From an uncultured Clostridia bacterium (GTDB lineage: Bacteria; Bacillota; Clostridia; Oscillospirales; Acutalibacteraceae): a stretch of 64,000 nt of DNA. The notes below the pieces were generated by a model. It did no database searches. It was not told where the DNA came from and was given only the letters and a program-made list of their open reading frames with translations. The position numbers were made by a program, and so were the translations under genes. The stretch lies in contig CAKZZL010000036.1 of assembly GCA_937884995.1 (NCBI GenBank), positions 1 through 64,000 of the forward strand, written 5' to 3'. Positions 54,264 through 63,736 of this stretch are shown in pieces (the first letter of the stretch is position 1; every line of letters starts with the position of its first letter).

Positions 54264-56624
54264 ATGTTTTTATCTATGAATTGGATTTCGGATTTTGTTG
54301 ATTTATCCGGACTTGATAAACTTGACCTTATTCATCGTTTCTCACTTTCAACTGCAGAAGTTGAAAACGAGATATTTATGAAAGGTTCTGATATCTCCGG
54401 TGTAGTTGTGGCAGAGATTAAATCTGTGGAAGCTCACCCTGAGTCAAACAAGCTACACCTTCTTAAAGTTGATGCAGGTGAACCGGAACTTATTGATGTT
54501 GTCTGCGGCGCTCCCAATGTAAAGGTAGGCATGAAAACTGCATTTGCAAAAGTCGGCGCCAGGCTTGGTGATATCAGCATAGATCCCCGCCCGCTTGCAG
54601 GATATATGTCAAACGGTATGTGCTGTTCTGAAAAAGAGATAGGCATAAGTGATGACAATAGCGGAATAATGGAAATATGCGATGATGTCATCAACGGAAC
54701 AGACATTAAAGATGTCTACGAAATAGATGATATAATCTTCGAAGTTGACAACAAATCCCTTACAAACAGGCCTGACCTTTGGGGCCACTATGGTATGGCC
54801 AGAGAGTTCGCCACACTTGCAAAGAGAGAATTAAAGCCGATTCCTCAGGTTGATTTGTCACAATATGACAATCTTCCGAAAGTAGATATGAAAATTGAGG
54901 ATTCTCTTTGTCAGAGATATTCATGTCTCCAGGTTGAAAATATAAACACAAATATAAGCCCGGTCAACATGAGAATCCGTCTCTATTATTGCGGAATGAG
55001 AGCTATCAATTTCCTTGCAGACATAACAAACTATCTTATGCTTGAAATGGGTCAGCCCATGCATGCATTTGATTCACGTAAAGTAGAAAAAATCAGGATT
55101 AAGAGATTTAATGAGCCCTTTACTTTCCGGACTCTTGACGGAGTTGAGAGGAATATTGATGAAAACACACTTATGATTTGTAACGGCGATAATCCGGTTG
55201 CTATCGCAGGCATCATGGGCGGACTTGATTCCGAGATTGTAGATGATACTACTACTCTTACTCTTGAATCCGCAACATTCGATGCCGTATCTGTCAGAAA
55301 ATCTACTGTCAGACTGGCCCACAGAACAGATGCTTCCATGCGTTATGAAAAATGTCTTGATCCGGAACTTACGGTTCCCGCAATCGGAAGATTCCTTGAT
55401 ATTCTCTTCAAGACAGATAAGAATGCTAAAGTTGTATCTTCTTTAACTGATGAGTATGCTTATCATTATAACAAGGTATCTCTTGATTTCGATAAAGGAT
55501 ATGTTGACAGATATACAGGTATTGAAATAGACAATGACACTATCCTGGACACATTAAGGTCACTCGGCTTCGGTGTTTCATTAAATGACGGCATTTTCCA
55601 TGTTGATGTGCCTTCATGGAGAGCTACCAAGGATGTAACCATAAAAGCTGATATCATTGAGGAAATCACACGTATTTACGGATATGATAACTTTGAACTT
55701 AATACAAGTTTTTCACCTCTTTATCCTGTCCGTCCAAGTGAAGAAAAGACAGAAGAAGACAAAATAAAGGATTTGCTTGTAAAGAGATACGCTCTTCATG
55801 AAACGCACTCATATATATGGGCATATTACGATGAATACAAAGCGCTCTCTATCCCGATTGAGGACAATGTTAAACTTGTCAATGCAACAAATCCCAATAT
55901 TGAGACTTTGCGCCGCAGCATAATCCCGACACAGCTTTGTCAAATAAAGTCAAATATAGGATATGCAGCAGACTTCGGCATTTTTGAAATAGGCCGTGTA
56001 ATAAACGGACTTAAAGAGGACGGACTTTGTGATGAACATAAAAAACTTGCTGTCACACTCTACAGCAAGACTGAAACATATCAGCAGCTCTATTTAAGAC
56101 TTCGTGATATTATTCTCACAATTGCCAAAGATATAAAGCACAAGGAGTTCAGTTTCGAAGCAGCAAGTCCTTTGCATGCATATGAGCATCCCAGAAACTA
56201 TAACAGGATTTTATGTGATAATCTTGAAATAGGATATATATCTCTTCTTCATCCAACAGTAAACAAGAAGATTGACAAGAAAGCATCAATTGTTTTTGCT
56301 GAGATTGACATCAAGGCACTGGCAGAAATTGAAAACGGCGGAATTGTATACAGCGAGCCGTCAAAATTCCCTTCAATAGACATTGACCTTTCTTTCGTGT
56401 CGAATATCTTCTCACCTATCGGCCTTGCAATTAAGAATGCTGAATGCGAGCTTATTAAAAATGTTCAGGTCATAGATACCTATGAGGATGAAAGCATTAA
56501 ATCCATAACAACAAGACTTACTTTTTCAGATAAAGAAAAGACACTTACACGTGATGAGGTTATGGACATTGTCAATGGCATTATTGATGAGCTCAAGGAC
56601 AAAGGAATAATGTTAAAACAATAA
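54264..56624 (+). CDS. pheT: Phenylalanine--tRNA ligase beta subunit
   Basis: PheT carries the editing domain and tRNA-binding parts. The 786 aa chain starts [18 protein letters not shown]. It has the tRNA-binding EMAP-like domain (about 40-150, [19 protein letters not shown]), the B5 domain, the class II-like fold, and the C-terminal ferredoxin-fold anticodon-binding domain. Length is near the usual 790-800. GGAGTGAATAAAT precedes the ATG. Confidence 0.96.
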   Translation: MFLSMNWISDFVDLSGLDKLDLIHRFSLSTAEVENEIFMKGSDISGVVVAEIKSVEAHPESNKLHLLKVDAGEPELIDVVCGAPNVKVGMKTAFAKVGARLGDISIDPRPLAGYMSNGMCCSEKEIGISDDNSGIMEICDDVINGTDIKDVYEIDDIIFEVDNKSLTNRPDLWGHYGMAREFATLAKRELKPIPQVDLSQYDNLPKVDMKIEDSLCQRYSCLQVENINTNISPVNMRIRLYYCGMRAINFLADITNYLMLEMGQPMHAFDSRKVEKIRIKRFNEPFTFRTLDGVERNIDENTLMICNGDNPVAIAGIMGGLDSEIVDDTTTLTLESATFDAVSVRKSTVRLAHRTDASMRYEKCLDPELTVPAIGRFLDILFKTDKNAKVVSSLTDEYAYHYNKVSLDFDKGYVDRYTGIEIDNDTILDTLRSLGFGVSLNDGIFHVDVPSWRATKDVTIKADIIEEITRIYGYDNFELNTSFSPLYPVRPSEEKTEEDKIKDLLVKRYALHETHSYIWAYYDEYKALSIPIEDNVKLVNATNPNIETLRRSIIPTQLCQIKSNIGYAADFGIFEIGRVINGLKEDGLCDEHKKLAVTLYSKTETYQQLYLRLRDIILTIAKDIKHKEFSFEAASPLHAYEHPRNYNRILCDNLEIGYISLLHPTVNKKIDKKASIVFAEIDIKALAEIENGGIVYSEPSKFPSIDIDLSFVSNIFSPIGLAIKNAECELIKNVQVIDTYEDESIKSITTRLTFSDKEKTLTRDEVMDIVNGIIDELKDKGIMLKQ

Positions 56625-56709
56625 GCCTATATATCCCTTTTTTGGTATTGTAATTCAACCTGAAATGGTATATAATAATGTATCAAATGAATTTACAGGA
56701 GGTGGCAAT

Positions 56710-56979
56710 ATGCTGGATCCCAATAAGACAATTCAATTTTCATTGAAAGATGATCGTCAAAAGGCAACAAAGCAAACACTTGTGGAAGTATATGATGCTT
56801 TAGTTGAAAAAGGATATAATCCCATCAATCAGATAGTCGGATATATTCTTTCCGAAGATCCTACCTACATCACAACACATAAAAACGCTAGAAGTCTTAT
56901 TCGCCGCCTTGACAGAGATGAACTTTTACAAGATCTTGTAAGCAATTATCTCCAAAACGCAAAAAATGCAGATGAATGA
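56710..56979 (+). CDS. ireB: IreB family regulatory phosphoprotein
   Basis: IreB (DUF965) is a small protein phosphorylated by the Ser/Thr kinase IreK in enterococci, where it affects cephalosporin resistance. The 89 aa protein has [18 protein letters not shown] at the start and [20 protein letters not shown] in the middle, as in the family. The ATG at 56710 follows AGGAGGTGGCAAT. It precedes an unknown small gene by 12 bases. Confidence 0.92.
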   Translation: MLDPNKTIQFSLKDDRQKATKQTLVEVYDALVEKGYNPINQIVGYILSEDPTYITTHKNARSLIRRLDRDELLQDLVSNYLQNAKNADE

Positions 56980-56991
56980 GAGGTAGTATGG

Positions 56992-57270
56992 ATGGCAGAA
57001 AAACTTCTTAGTTACAAAGGCAAACCTCTTGTAAGGCAAAACAAAGCAATATATTATGGTGACTTCTCCGAAGAATATTATGTAATGCTCATAATAAACT
57101 CTTCAAAAGAAATCGGAGATATTGATGTCGCTACAAGGGTTTCTGTTCAGCTCCACCGTCATGACCCCGATGGTTCAAATGACACACTGGAAAAATCAAG
57201 TGAGCAAAGAGGACTTTATGCTGCGCTTGATATGGCATCAATTTGGCTTAAGCGTGCGCTTGCCGAATAA
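56992..57270 (+). CDS. Conserved-looking small protein of unknown function next to ireB
   Basis: The 92 aa protein has no signal peptide or membrane helix. It begins with a beta-rich stretch (LLSYKGKPLVRQNKAIYYGD), continues with YYVMLIINSSKEIGDIDVA, and ends in a helix ending WLKRALAE. The gene has an AGGTAG site, follows ireB by 12 bases and ends before a terminator, so the two form an operon. I do not recognise the family; co-expression with IreB suggests a role in the same pathway. Confidence 0.7.
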   Translation: MAEKLLSYKGKPLVRQNKAIYYGDFSEEYYVMLIINSSKEIGDIDVATRVSVQLHRHDPDGSNDTLEKSSEQRGLYAALDMASIWLKRALAE

Positions 57271-57280
57271 AAGAATTTTG

Positions 57281-57303
57281 GACGGCGAACAAACTTCGCC
57301 GTC
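57281..57303 (+). terminator. Intrinsic terminator after the ireB pair
   Basis: GACGGCGAA / TTCGCCGTC, a perfect nine-base stem with a five-base loop, is followed by TTATTACTT. Confidence 0.75.
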
Positions 57304-57335
57304 TTATTACTTGAAAAGAGAAAGAGGAAACTATT

Positions 57336-57890
57336 ATGGATTATACTATGACAATTGCAGGTGTTGAGAGAAATCTGCCCATGTGCAAACTTAATGACAA
57401 TCTCACAATTGCAGGTTTCGTTATTTTAGGTGATGTGGAACTTACTTGCGCGTGCGCCAAAGCACTATTGGAAAGAGCTCCCGAATATGACTATATGATT
57501 GCACCCGAAGCTAAATCAATCCCTCTTATCCATGAGATGGCACGCCAGAGCGGACAGGGAAAGTATTTCGTAGCAAGAAAGAAAAAGAAAGCATATATGC
57601 GTGATGTATTTGAAGCATATGATAAATCAATCACAACTGAAGGTGACCAGCGTCTCTATCTGGATGGTGCAGATGCAGAGCAGCTTAAGGGCAAGAAAGT
57701 CCTTATTATCGACGATGTAATATCAACAGGCGGTTCACTTGCTGCTGTGGAAAATCTCGTAAATCAAATAGGCGGCATTATTGTAGGAAAGATGGCTATT
57801 CTCGCTGAAGGAGATGCTGCAAAACGTGATGATATATCTTTTCTTGAAAGACTTCCGCTCTTTGATGCAGACGGAAATGAACTTGCATAA
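57336..57890 (+). CDS. Phosphoribosyltransferase, adenine PRTase-like
   Basis: The 184 aa protein has the type I phosphoribosyltransferase fold with the PRPP loop VLIIDDVISTGGSLAA near residue 122. The N-terminal region (MIAPEAKSIPLIHEMARQSG) fits adenine phosphoribosyltransferase-like proteins that salvage purines to nucleotides. The usual Apt hood region differs, so another base as substrate is possible. AGAGGAAA precedes the ATG. It lies between two terminators and is probably read alone. Confidence 0.82.
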   Translation: MDYTMTIAGVERNLPMCKLNDNLTIAGFVILGDVELTCACAKALLERAPEYDYMIAPEAKSIPLIHEMARQSGQGKYFVARKKKKAYMRDVFEAYDKSITTEGDQRLYLDGADAEQLKGKKVLIIDDVISTGGSLAAVENLVNQIGGIIVGKMAILAEGDAAKRDDISFLERLPLFDADGNELA

Positions 57891-57907
57891 AGGATAGATT
57901 ATCAGGC

Positions 57908-57934
57908 AGACCGGAGATTGTTTTCCTCCGGTCT
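57908..57934 (+). terminator. Intrinsic terminator after the phosphoribosyltransferase gene
   Basis: AGACCGGAG / CTCCGGTCT, a nine-base stem with a nine-base loop, is followed by CTTTTATT. Confidence 0.88.
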
Positions 57935-57996
57935 CTTTTATTGACTTTATGCATGTTTTAGGTTATTATATTATTTGGTTTTCAGGAGGTGATAAT

Positions 57997-58338
57997 GTGC
58001 CGTATATCAGTGCAGATGTTTCAAAAAAACTAGATAAAAATCAAATTGATTCCCTAAAGTCAGCATTCGGTCAGGATATTACAGCTATCCCCGGCAAGAC
58101 AGAAAACTATCTTATGGTAAGAGTAACTGATGATCAGGAAATGCGTTTTGCAGGCAGTGATGATGATTGTGCAATGGTATCAGTTGAACTGCTGGGTCAA
58201 TGTTCAAAAGATGCATGTGAATCACTTACGGATAAAATCTGCAAATCGATAGAAAACATTACCGGAATTTCTGGCAAGAGAACATATGTGAAATTCCGTT
58301 TTGTTGACATATGGGGTTACAACGGTTTCTTATTTTAA
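57997..58338 (+). CDS. MIF-like tautomerase (phenylpyruvate tautomerase family)
   Basis: The 113 aa protein resembles macrophage migration inhibitory factor and its bacterial relatives. The GTG start at 57997, with AGGAGG upstream, puts Pro directly after Met, giving the catalytic Pro1 of the superfamily (PYISADVSKKL). Other family marks are YLMVRVTDDQ near residue 49 and the end WGYNGFLF, like the WGxNGxTF tail of MIF. Starts further upstream would bury Pro1 and have no ribosome site. The natural substrate of bacterial MIF proteins is unknown. It is cytoplasmic by sequence. Confidence 0.85.
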   Translation: MPYISADVSKKLDKNQIDSLKSAFGQDITAIPGKTENYLMVRVTDDQEMRFAGSDDDCAMVSVELLGQCSKDACESLTDKICKSIENITGISGKRTYVKFRFVDIWGYNGFLF

Positions 58339-58376
58339 CCAAAATATAAAATTTAATATCTTTGAGGAGGATATGA

Positions 58377-59219
58377 ATGAAAGAATACTTTCACAGAATC
58401 ACCCACGACTGTAAGAAGTGGGAACTCGTTTATTGGTGGATTTTAAGAGCATTCATGATCGTCGCAATGCTTGACTCAGCACTTGGTCTTGGCATTGAAA
58501 GAGATGAACCGGATATTCAGCAGGTTCTGCAGACTCTCTCTAATTTTGTTGGAATGTTTGCATGGGAAATTTGTCAGATGTTTTCAAAGAAACACTGGCC
58601 GAGATATATTCCGTCTCACTTCCAGAACGGTCTTATCATTATCCTTTTCCTTGCTTCATTCGGCGGTGCATATGTTAACTTCTATTACAGCATCAATTCC
58701 TATGACTATATCATGCATGCAGTTTTAGGTTTTTATGCCGTTATTATGGGTTATGAAGTTGCTACCGCAATGCAAAAGAGAGACAAGAGCCAGGCAAATG
58801 TTGCAACAATGCTTCTTTGCGCTTTTGGTTTCTCCTTTATAGTAGGAACAGGATGGGAACTTTTTGAATTCACTTTTGATCAGGTTGCAGGTGGAGATTC
58901 TCAGCACTGGTCACAGTCACTTGCGATTTGGGCAGCCGACAAGTATAATAATCCCGGTCTTGCTCATCCATGGATCTTCCAGCCTTCAAGTTATGCGCCA
59001 AGACTTGTTGAATCAGTAGACCAGTCGCACCTTTATGATTCAGTTTCGGATGTATATAATGCAAGATATGCCGTTATTGATACAATGGAAGATATTATCT
59101 TCAATACAATCGGTGCAATAATCGCGTATATATTCCTTAAGATTAAACCATATTGGCATATCGGTAAGAATGACACCAATGCAATGATCAAAGCTCAATC
59201 AGAAGCTGAAAAAGAATAA
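58377..59219 (+). CDS. Multi-pass membrane protein, possibly DUF2238/YjdF-like
   Basis: The 280 aa protein has about six membrane helices (for example WWILRAFMIVAMLDSALGLG, GLIIILFLASFGGAYVNFYY and IIFNTIGAIIAYIFL). Charged residues lie inside or near helices in YDYIMHAVLGFYAVIMGYE and GTGWELFEFTFDQ. The Asp/His/Glu pattern recalls the DUF2238 (YjdF) group of membrane proteins with unknown function; the match is tentative. GAGGAGG precedes the ATG. It follows the MIF-like gene by 38 bases and could share its transcript. Confidence 0.65.
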   Translation: MKEYFHRITHDCKKWELVYWWILRAFMIVAMLDSALGLGIERDEPDIQQVLQTLSNFVGMFAWEICQMFSKKHWPRYIPSHFQNGLIIILFLASFGGAYVNFYYSINSYDYIMHAVLGFYAVIMGYEVATAMQKRDKSQANVATMLLCAFGFSFIVGTGWELFEFTFDQVAGGDSQHWSQSLAIWAADKYNNPGLAHPWIFQPSSYAPRLVESVDQSHLYDSVSDVYNARYAVIDTMEDIIFNTIGAIIAYIFLKIKPYWHIGKNDTNAMIKAQSEAEKE

Positions 59220-59225
59220 AATAAA

Positions 59226-59254
59226 TCGGGCTGTGCAATTAAAGCACAGCCCGA
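59226..59254 (+). terminator. Intrinsic terminator after the membrane protein gene
   Basis: TCGGGCTGTGC / GCACAGCCCGA, an eleven-base stem with a seven-base loop, is followed by TATTTAT. Confidence 0.85.
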
Positions 59255-59279
59255 TATTTATGCATACATATACGAAAAA

Positions 59280-59302
59280 ACGGAGACATTTAATGTCTCC
59301 GT
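59280..59302 (-). terminator. Intrinsic terminator of the surface-protein gene at 59325
   Basis: ACGGAGACATT / AATGTCTCCGT, an eleven-base stem with a one-base centre. On the minus strand a TTTTT run follows. Confidence 0.88.
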
Positions 59303-59324
59303 TATCCATATATATCAAAGATTA

Positions 59325-60425
59325 TTATTCTTCTTCATTCTTTTTTCTTGTAAGAATAAGTGCAGCACCTGCAACAAGAGCAACTGCTCCAACAGCTATA
59401 AATGATGTATCACCGGTATTGTTGTTGCTGAAATCATCGCTGCTTGTGTCATTCCATGTGCTATCGCCGCTTGAACTTCCGCCACCATTTGAGCTTCCGT
59501 CGCTTCCGTCGTCAAGTCCGAAGAGACCTGCAATGATTGGCCCAATGATCGGGATACCGGAAATAAGGGAACCGATTGAACCTAAATCGAAATTACCAAA
59601 GAGATCACCGAGACTGCTAAGATCAGGAAGAGAAATGTCTCCGTCTCCACCGCTGGGGATAAGAGAACTCGGATCAAAATCTATGTCGTCTCCGCCGCCA
59701 ATGCTGTCAATTTGTTCATATAAGCCATTTAAGAAATCAACAATACCGTCTACTGCATCAGTATCTATTGCGCTGTCATCTGAATTTTCCTGTACATATG
59801 AAATGATGCCAGGGATTGTTGAAGGATCAATTTTTCCTGCTATTAAATCTGAAACAACCATTGAAGCAACGCTTGAAACACTGCCGTCTGCAAGTGCATC
59901 AACGATCTTCTGACCATATTCTTCTGCTGTATATGTATCTGTTGAATCGCTGCCGCTGTCGCCGCTGTCGCCGCCGTCAGCCGGTTCTTCAGCTGTTTCA
60001 ACAACTTCCCTAAGTGATGCAATGGATGCACGATATGCATCGCCCTTTGGCTTGCCTTCTGCTCCCCATGTTTTAGTGCCCAAAAATTCAATTATCTCAT
60101 CAAGAGCACTATTAATGGTATCCTTGCTTACTTGACCGCCTTCAATCTGATCTACTATCAAACTATTAAGATCATCTTGTGTCATATTGCCTAAGTAAAC
60201 GTTATTGACACAATCATCTCTTATATACTGATACCATGCATCTGTCCATGTGGTATCTCCACTATATGCACTTATCCAATCAGAAGAGCTTGTATCAACT
60301 GTGCTCTCGGTACCAAAAGTTGAAGGTATAATATAAGGATCAGTAGGTGTCTCATACGCAAAAGCGCAAATACCCATTGTCATGATTAATGCAATTGAAA
60401 GCATTATTGAAATAATCTTTTTCAT
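59325..60425 (-). CDS. Surface-anchored repeat protein A (unknown family)
   Basis: The 366 aa protein has a signal peptide (IISIMLSIALIMTMGICAFA) and a Trp-rich N-terminal part (SDWISAYSGDTTWTDAWYQY). Two helical repeat units follow (LIVDQIEGGQVSKDTINSAL; VSDLIAGKIDPSTIPGIISY). An acidic Ser/Gly/Asp-rich linker leads to the tail NTGDTSFIAVGAVALVAGAA with a basic end. The tail resembles a sorting signal, but the Leu-Pro of LPxTG is missing. The ATG at 60425 has GGGGAGATTAG upstream. Its paralogue lies 67 bases upstream. Function unknown. Confidence 0.75.
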   Translation of the reverse strand: MKKIISIMLSIALIMTMGICAFAYETPTDPYIIPSTFGTESTVDTSSSDWISAYSGDTTWTDAWYQYIRDDCVNNVYLGNMTQDDLNSLIVDQIEGGQVSKDTINSALDEIIEFLGTKTWGAEGKPKGDAYRASIASLREVVETAEEPADGGDSGDSGSDSTDTYTAEEYGQKIVDALADGSVSSVASMVVSDLIAGKIDPSTIPGIISYVQENSDDSAIDTDAVDGIVDFLNGLYEQIDSIGGGDDIDFDPSSLIPSGGDGDISLPDLSSLGDLFGNFDLGSIGSLISGIPIIGPIIAGLFGLDDGSDGSSNGGGSSSGDSTWNDTSSDDFSNNNTGDTSFIAVGAVALVAGAALILTRKKNEEE

Positions 60426-60492
60426 AAGAACTAATCTCCCCATTATTTAATTATTTATATATATGTAAATAGTATGAACAAATTAATGAAAA

Positions 60493-61611
60493 TTACTCGT
60501 CATTTGAATTCTTTTTTCTTGTAAGAATAAGAGCTGCGCCTGCAACCAATGCAACTGCACCTACAGCAATGAATGACATATCACCTGTATCATTGTTGCT
60601 GAAATCACTGCTGTTGTTATCCCAACTGCTGTCTCCGCTTCCCCATTCGGTACTGTCCGAACCAGAGGAACTGCCGCCACTGCTGCTGTCATCTCCGCCA
60701 AAGAGGCTTCCGATTACACCGCTGAGAGCACTTAATATTGTATCAAGGATTCCGCCGCCGCTTGAACCGCCTATGTCAAATGGTAAAGTGAAATCTTCAA
60801 AATCCGGTAAAGTGATGTCATCAAAGATACTGCTTCCGTCTGATGGTATAGAATCTGTAATACCCTCGAGGAATTCAATCAATGCTGAAATATTGCTGTC
60901 GCTTGTGTCTGCATTTTCGCGTATATAATCAACAATTTCAGGTATCTGAGTTACAGATATATTTCCGTTTACAAGATCTGCAGCAATCATTGCTGTAATA
61001 TCTGTGATTTCTTCACCGTTTTCGACCATGTCGAGAATCATTTGTGCATACTCTTCAGAAGTATATGAACTTGTTTCCGAAGAATCATCACCATCACCGC
61101 TGTCGCCTGATCCTGTTAATGAACTAATAAGGTCAGTTACGGTTGAAACTATGCTGTCAACATTTGCAAGATCAATATTACTTGTAATACTTGAAAGATC
61201 AATGTTGCTGAGATCAACTGCATCTGTAATGTTTGAAAGGTCAATATCCCCTCCCGCTTCCGATGCTACAGATGAAATAGCACTGATTGCAGTTGATGGA
61301 TCGACATTTCCGGAAGTTATATCTCCGAGTATTTCAGTAGTAACACCTGCTATTTGAGTCGGATCCTCAGAAACCTTGCCAATCTGTTGTCCGTAATACA
61401 TTGCCCATGCTTGTTCCCATGTAACAACGCTTCCGTCCTCCGTTGTGCCATATTCAGCTATCCATTGGAGATAATTGAGTCCGCTCTGGTTTTCAACTTC
61501 TTCCTTTGTACAAACCGAAGAAGGCTTCTTTAGTTCATCATCGGCAAAGGCAACTACAGTCATAGAAAAGACCATTGCCAAAGCAACAAGAACTGCAAGC
61601 AATTTTCTCAT
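60493..61611 (-). CDS. Surface-anchored repeat protein B, paralogue of A
   Basis: The 372 aa protein has the same plan: signal peptide (LLAVLVALAMVFSMTVVAFA), Trp-containing N-terminal part (LQWIAEYG, TWEQAWAMYYGQQ), and two helical repeat units (LGDITSGNVDPSTAISAISS; AADLVNGNISVTQIPEIVDY). An acidic Ser/Gly linker leads to the tail DTGDMSFIAVGAVALVAGAA. Between the repeats it adds short leucine-type repeats (DLSNITDAVDLSNIDLSSI). The tail region matches A at protein level but differs at many third codon positions, so it is under selection. GGAGG precedes the ATG at 61611. Confidence 0.75.
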   Translation of the reverse strand: MRKLLAVLVALAMVFSMTVVAFADDELKKPSSVCTKEEVENQSGLNYLQWIAEYGTTEDGSVVTWEQAWAMYYGQQIGKVSEDPTQIAGVTTEILGDITSGNVDPSTAISAISSVASEAGGDIDLSNITDAVDLSNIDLSSITSNIDLANVDSIVSTVTDLISSLTGSGDSGDGDDSSETSSYTSEEYAQMILDMVENGEEITDITAMIAADLVNGNISVTQIPEIVDYIRENADTSDSNISALIEFLEGITDSIPSDGSSIFDDITLPDFEDFTLPFDIGGSSGGGILDTILSALSGVIGSLFGGDDSSSGGSSSGSDSTEWGSGDSSWDNNSSDFSNNDTGDMSFIAVGAVALVAGAALILTRKKNSNDE

Positions 61612-61785
61612 AATTTTCTTTTTCCTCCATTTGTCACACAAAAAGTGACAATTTCAGTTATATTTATTTTCACTCTTGATTATTATACACTTTGCCTACT
61701 TCATTGTCAATGGATTTAAATCAAAAAAGTGCTTGATTTTATTTAAAATGTATGATAGTATACTCAATGTAATAATCCAAGTATG

Positions 61786-61807
61786 GAGAGTGGGGCGACC
61801 CGCTCTC
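61786..61807 (+). promoter_or_regulatory. Hairpin in the rimP-nusA leader
   Basis: GAGAGTGGG / CCCGCTCTC form a nine-base stem (one G-U pair) capped by the GNRA tetraloop GCGA, 22 bases upstream of the rimP ATG. Similar hairpins often precede rimP in Bacillota. It may serve in feedback or RNA stability, as nusA leaders are often autoregulated. Confidence 0.6.
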
Positions 61808-61829
61808 TTAAGTTTATAGGGGAGGTCGC

Positions 61830-62306
61830 ATGAAGAAGAATACTGCATCCCTTGTGTGGGATTTGGCAAAGCCGATTGCCGATTCTTTAGGCCTTATACT
61901 TTGGGACGTTAAATTTCTGAAGGAAGGCAACCGCTGGTATCTGCGTATAACCGTAGATAAAGAGGGCGGTGTCGGCATAGACGATTGTGTTGATATGCAT
62001 CATGCAATCGACGGACCGCTGGACGAACTTGACCCGATTGATCAAAGTTACAACTTACAGGTTCAGTCCCCCGGTATAGAAAGAGAACTCACCAGAGATT
62101 TTCATTTTGAGAATTATCTCGGTGAAAAAGTTTGGGTAAGACTTATACAATCATTTGAAGGCAGCCGGGATTACAAAGGAATACTTACTGCCTATGATGA
62201 TGACAGTGTAACTATTTCTCTGGACGAAGAGACAGAGATGAACATAAAGAAAAAAGAGGCTTCGTGGATTAAAGCCGATGATTTTGGAGGTTTTGAAGAA
62301 AAATGA
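61830..62306 (+). CDS. rimP: Ribosome maturation factor RimP
   Basis: RimP helps 30S subunit assembly. The 158 aa protein has an N-terminal alpha/beta domain with LRITVDKEGGVGIDDCVDMH and VQSPGIERELTRDFHF, and a C-terminal SH3-like domain (VWVRLIQSFEGSRDYKGILT). GGGGAGGTCGC precedes the ATG. The stop overlaps the nusA start, the standard order of this operon. Confidence 0.95.
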   Translation: MKKNTASLVWDLAKPIADSLGLILWDVKFLKEGNRWYLRITVDKEGGVGIDDCVDMHHAIDGPLDELDPIDQSYNLQVQSPGIERELTRDFHFENYLGEKVWVRLIQSFEGSRDYKGILTAYDDDSVTISLDEETEMNIKKKEASWIKADDFGGFEEK

Positions 62307-63445
62307 GCAGAGCAAAAAAAGTAAAGAAAGATGACAAGGCAACCAGACTTAAAGAGTTCTTTGAGGCGGTTGACCAAATGAGAGAAGAAAAAGGCATAGA
62401 TGTTGAGTATCTTTATGAAAAGATTGCTGAAGGAATCGAAAAAGCTGTCAGGAAGGAATATATAAAGGAAAAGGCTGACAGAAACGAAAACAACAAAGAA
62501 GATTTCGTTACATGCGAGATTAATCCCGACGAACAGACCATAAGAGTATATATCCATCAGGAAATCGTTAAAAATGTGGAAAATCAATATACTCAGGTTT
62601 CTCTGGATAAAGCTAAAGAAAGCATGAAGGATGCAAAGATCGGTGACACTCTCATAACGGATCTGGATACAATGTCACTCGGCAGAATAGCAGCCCAGAC
62701 AGCAAAGCATGTTATCCGTCAGGGTATAAAGGAAGCTGAGCGCGGACAAGTAATCCGTGAATTCAAGCAAAAGAGCCAGGATCTTGTTTCTGCAAAAGTC
62801 AGCAGAATCGACCCCGTAACAGGCAATCTCACTCTTGAGATAGGCAACGGAACAGCGATTCTTCCGAAGAGCGAACAAATACCTAATGAAAGTTTCTATG
62901 AAGGAGAAAGCACAAAGGTATATGTTGTGGAAGTAAAAGAGACAGAAAGAGGTCCGAGAGTTATGATATCCCGTTCCAATCCAGGTCTCGTTAAACGCCT
63001 TTTCGAGCAGGAAGTTCCTGAGATTTATGACGGCATCGTCACAATTAAAGCAATTTCGCGTGATGCCGGCAGCCGCACAAAGATGGCTGTTTACTCAAGC
63101 GATGAAGATGTTGATCCTATCGGCGCATGTATCGGGCAAAAGGGTCTTCGTGTAAACAATATCGTTGAGTCAATAAACGGTGAGAAGATTGATATCGTTA
63201 AATACAGTGAGGATCCTGCTGAGTTTATTGCGGCATCTTTAGCTCCTGCCGATGTAATCGGTGTGGAGATTCTCGATGAGCAGCCCGAAGAAGGCAAAAA
63301 GGCTAAAAAGTCATGTCAGGTTACCGTACCGGATGGTCAGCTCTCGCTTGCTATCGGCAACGGTGGCCAGAATGTAAGGCTTGCAGCCCAGCTTACAGGC
63401 TGGAATATTGACATAAAGCCTGAAAGCGGTTTCTATGAAGGATAA
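62303..63445 (+). CDS. nusA: Transcription termination/antitermination factor NusA
   Basis: NusA binds RNA polymerase and RNA and controls pausing and termination. The 380 aa protein has the N-terminal polymerase-binding domain, the S1 domain (about 140-205) and two KH domains with DVDPIGACIGQKGLRVNNIV and LSLAIGNGGQNVRLAAQLTGW. It lacks the acidic repeats of E. coli, as usual in Bacillota. The ATG overlaps rimP by 4 bases. Confidence 0.96.
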   Translation: MSRAKKVKKDDKATRLKEFFEAVDQMREEKGIDVEYLYEKIAEGIEKAVRKEYIKEKADRNENNKEDFVTCEINPDEQTIRVYIHQEIVKNVENQYTQVSLDKAKESMKDAKIGDTLITDLDTMSLGRIAAQTAKHVIRQGIKEAERGQVIREFKQKSQDLVSAKVSRIDPVTGNLTLEIGNGTAILPKSEQIPNESFYEGESTKVYVVEVKETERGPRVMISRSNPGLVKRLFEQEVPEIYDGIVTIKAISRDAGSRTKMAVYSSDEDVDPIGACIGQKGLRVNNIVESINGEKIDIVKYSEDPAEFIAASLAPADVIGVEILDEQPEEGKKAKKSCQVTVPDGQLSLAIGNGGQNVRLAAQLTGWNIDIKPESGFYEG

Positions 63446-63463
63446 TCTTAAAGGAGACAGTCA

Positions 63464-63736
63464 GTGAAACAGAAAAAAATACCCTTAAGACGCTGTAACG
63501 GATGCAATGAGCAGAAAGACAAAAGAGAGCTCATTCGTATTGTAAAAAACAATGAAGGACAAATAAGCCTGGACCTTACGGGCAAAGCAGCCGGCAGAGG
63601 CGCATATATATGTAATGATATAGAGTGTCTCAGAAAAGTAAGGAAAAGCAAGAGAATCGACAGAGTTTTTGATTGCAAAGTGCCCGACAGTGTCTACGAT
63701 GAACTTGAGGAGCAATTAAAAAACAATGAACAATAA
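63464..63736 (+). CDS. ylxR: YlxR family protein (RNase P modulator RnpM)
   Basis: The 90 aa protein has the family motif IPLRRCNGCNEQKDKREL and the GKAAGRGAYICND block. YlxR homologues bind RNA and are reported to modulate RNase P. The start is GTG with GGAGA upstream. It lies between nusA and ylxQ as in other Bacillota. Confidence 0.93.
   Translation: MKQKKIPLRRCNGCNEQKDKRELIRIVKNNEGQISLDLTGKAAGRGAYICNDIECLRKVRKSKRIDRVFDCKVPDSVYDELEEQLKNNEQ

Noticed and set aside
59233..59913. 226-residue frame antisense to surface protein A
   Set aside because: Ser/Pro/Leu-rich shadow of the low-complexity linker, with no start signal of its own; it also runs through two terminators.
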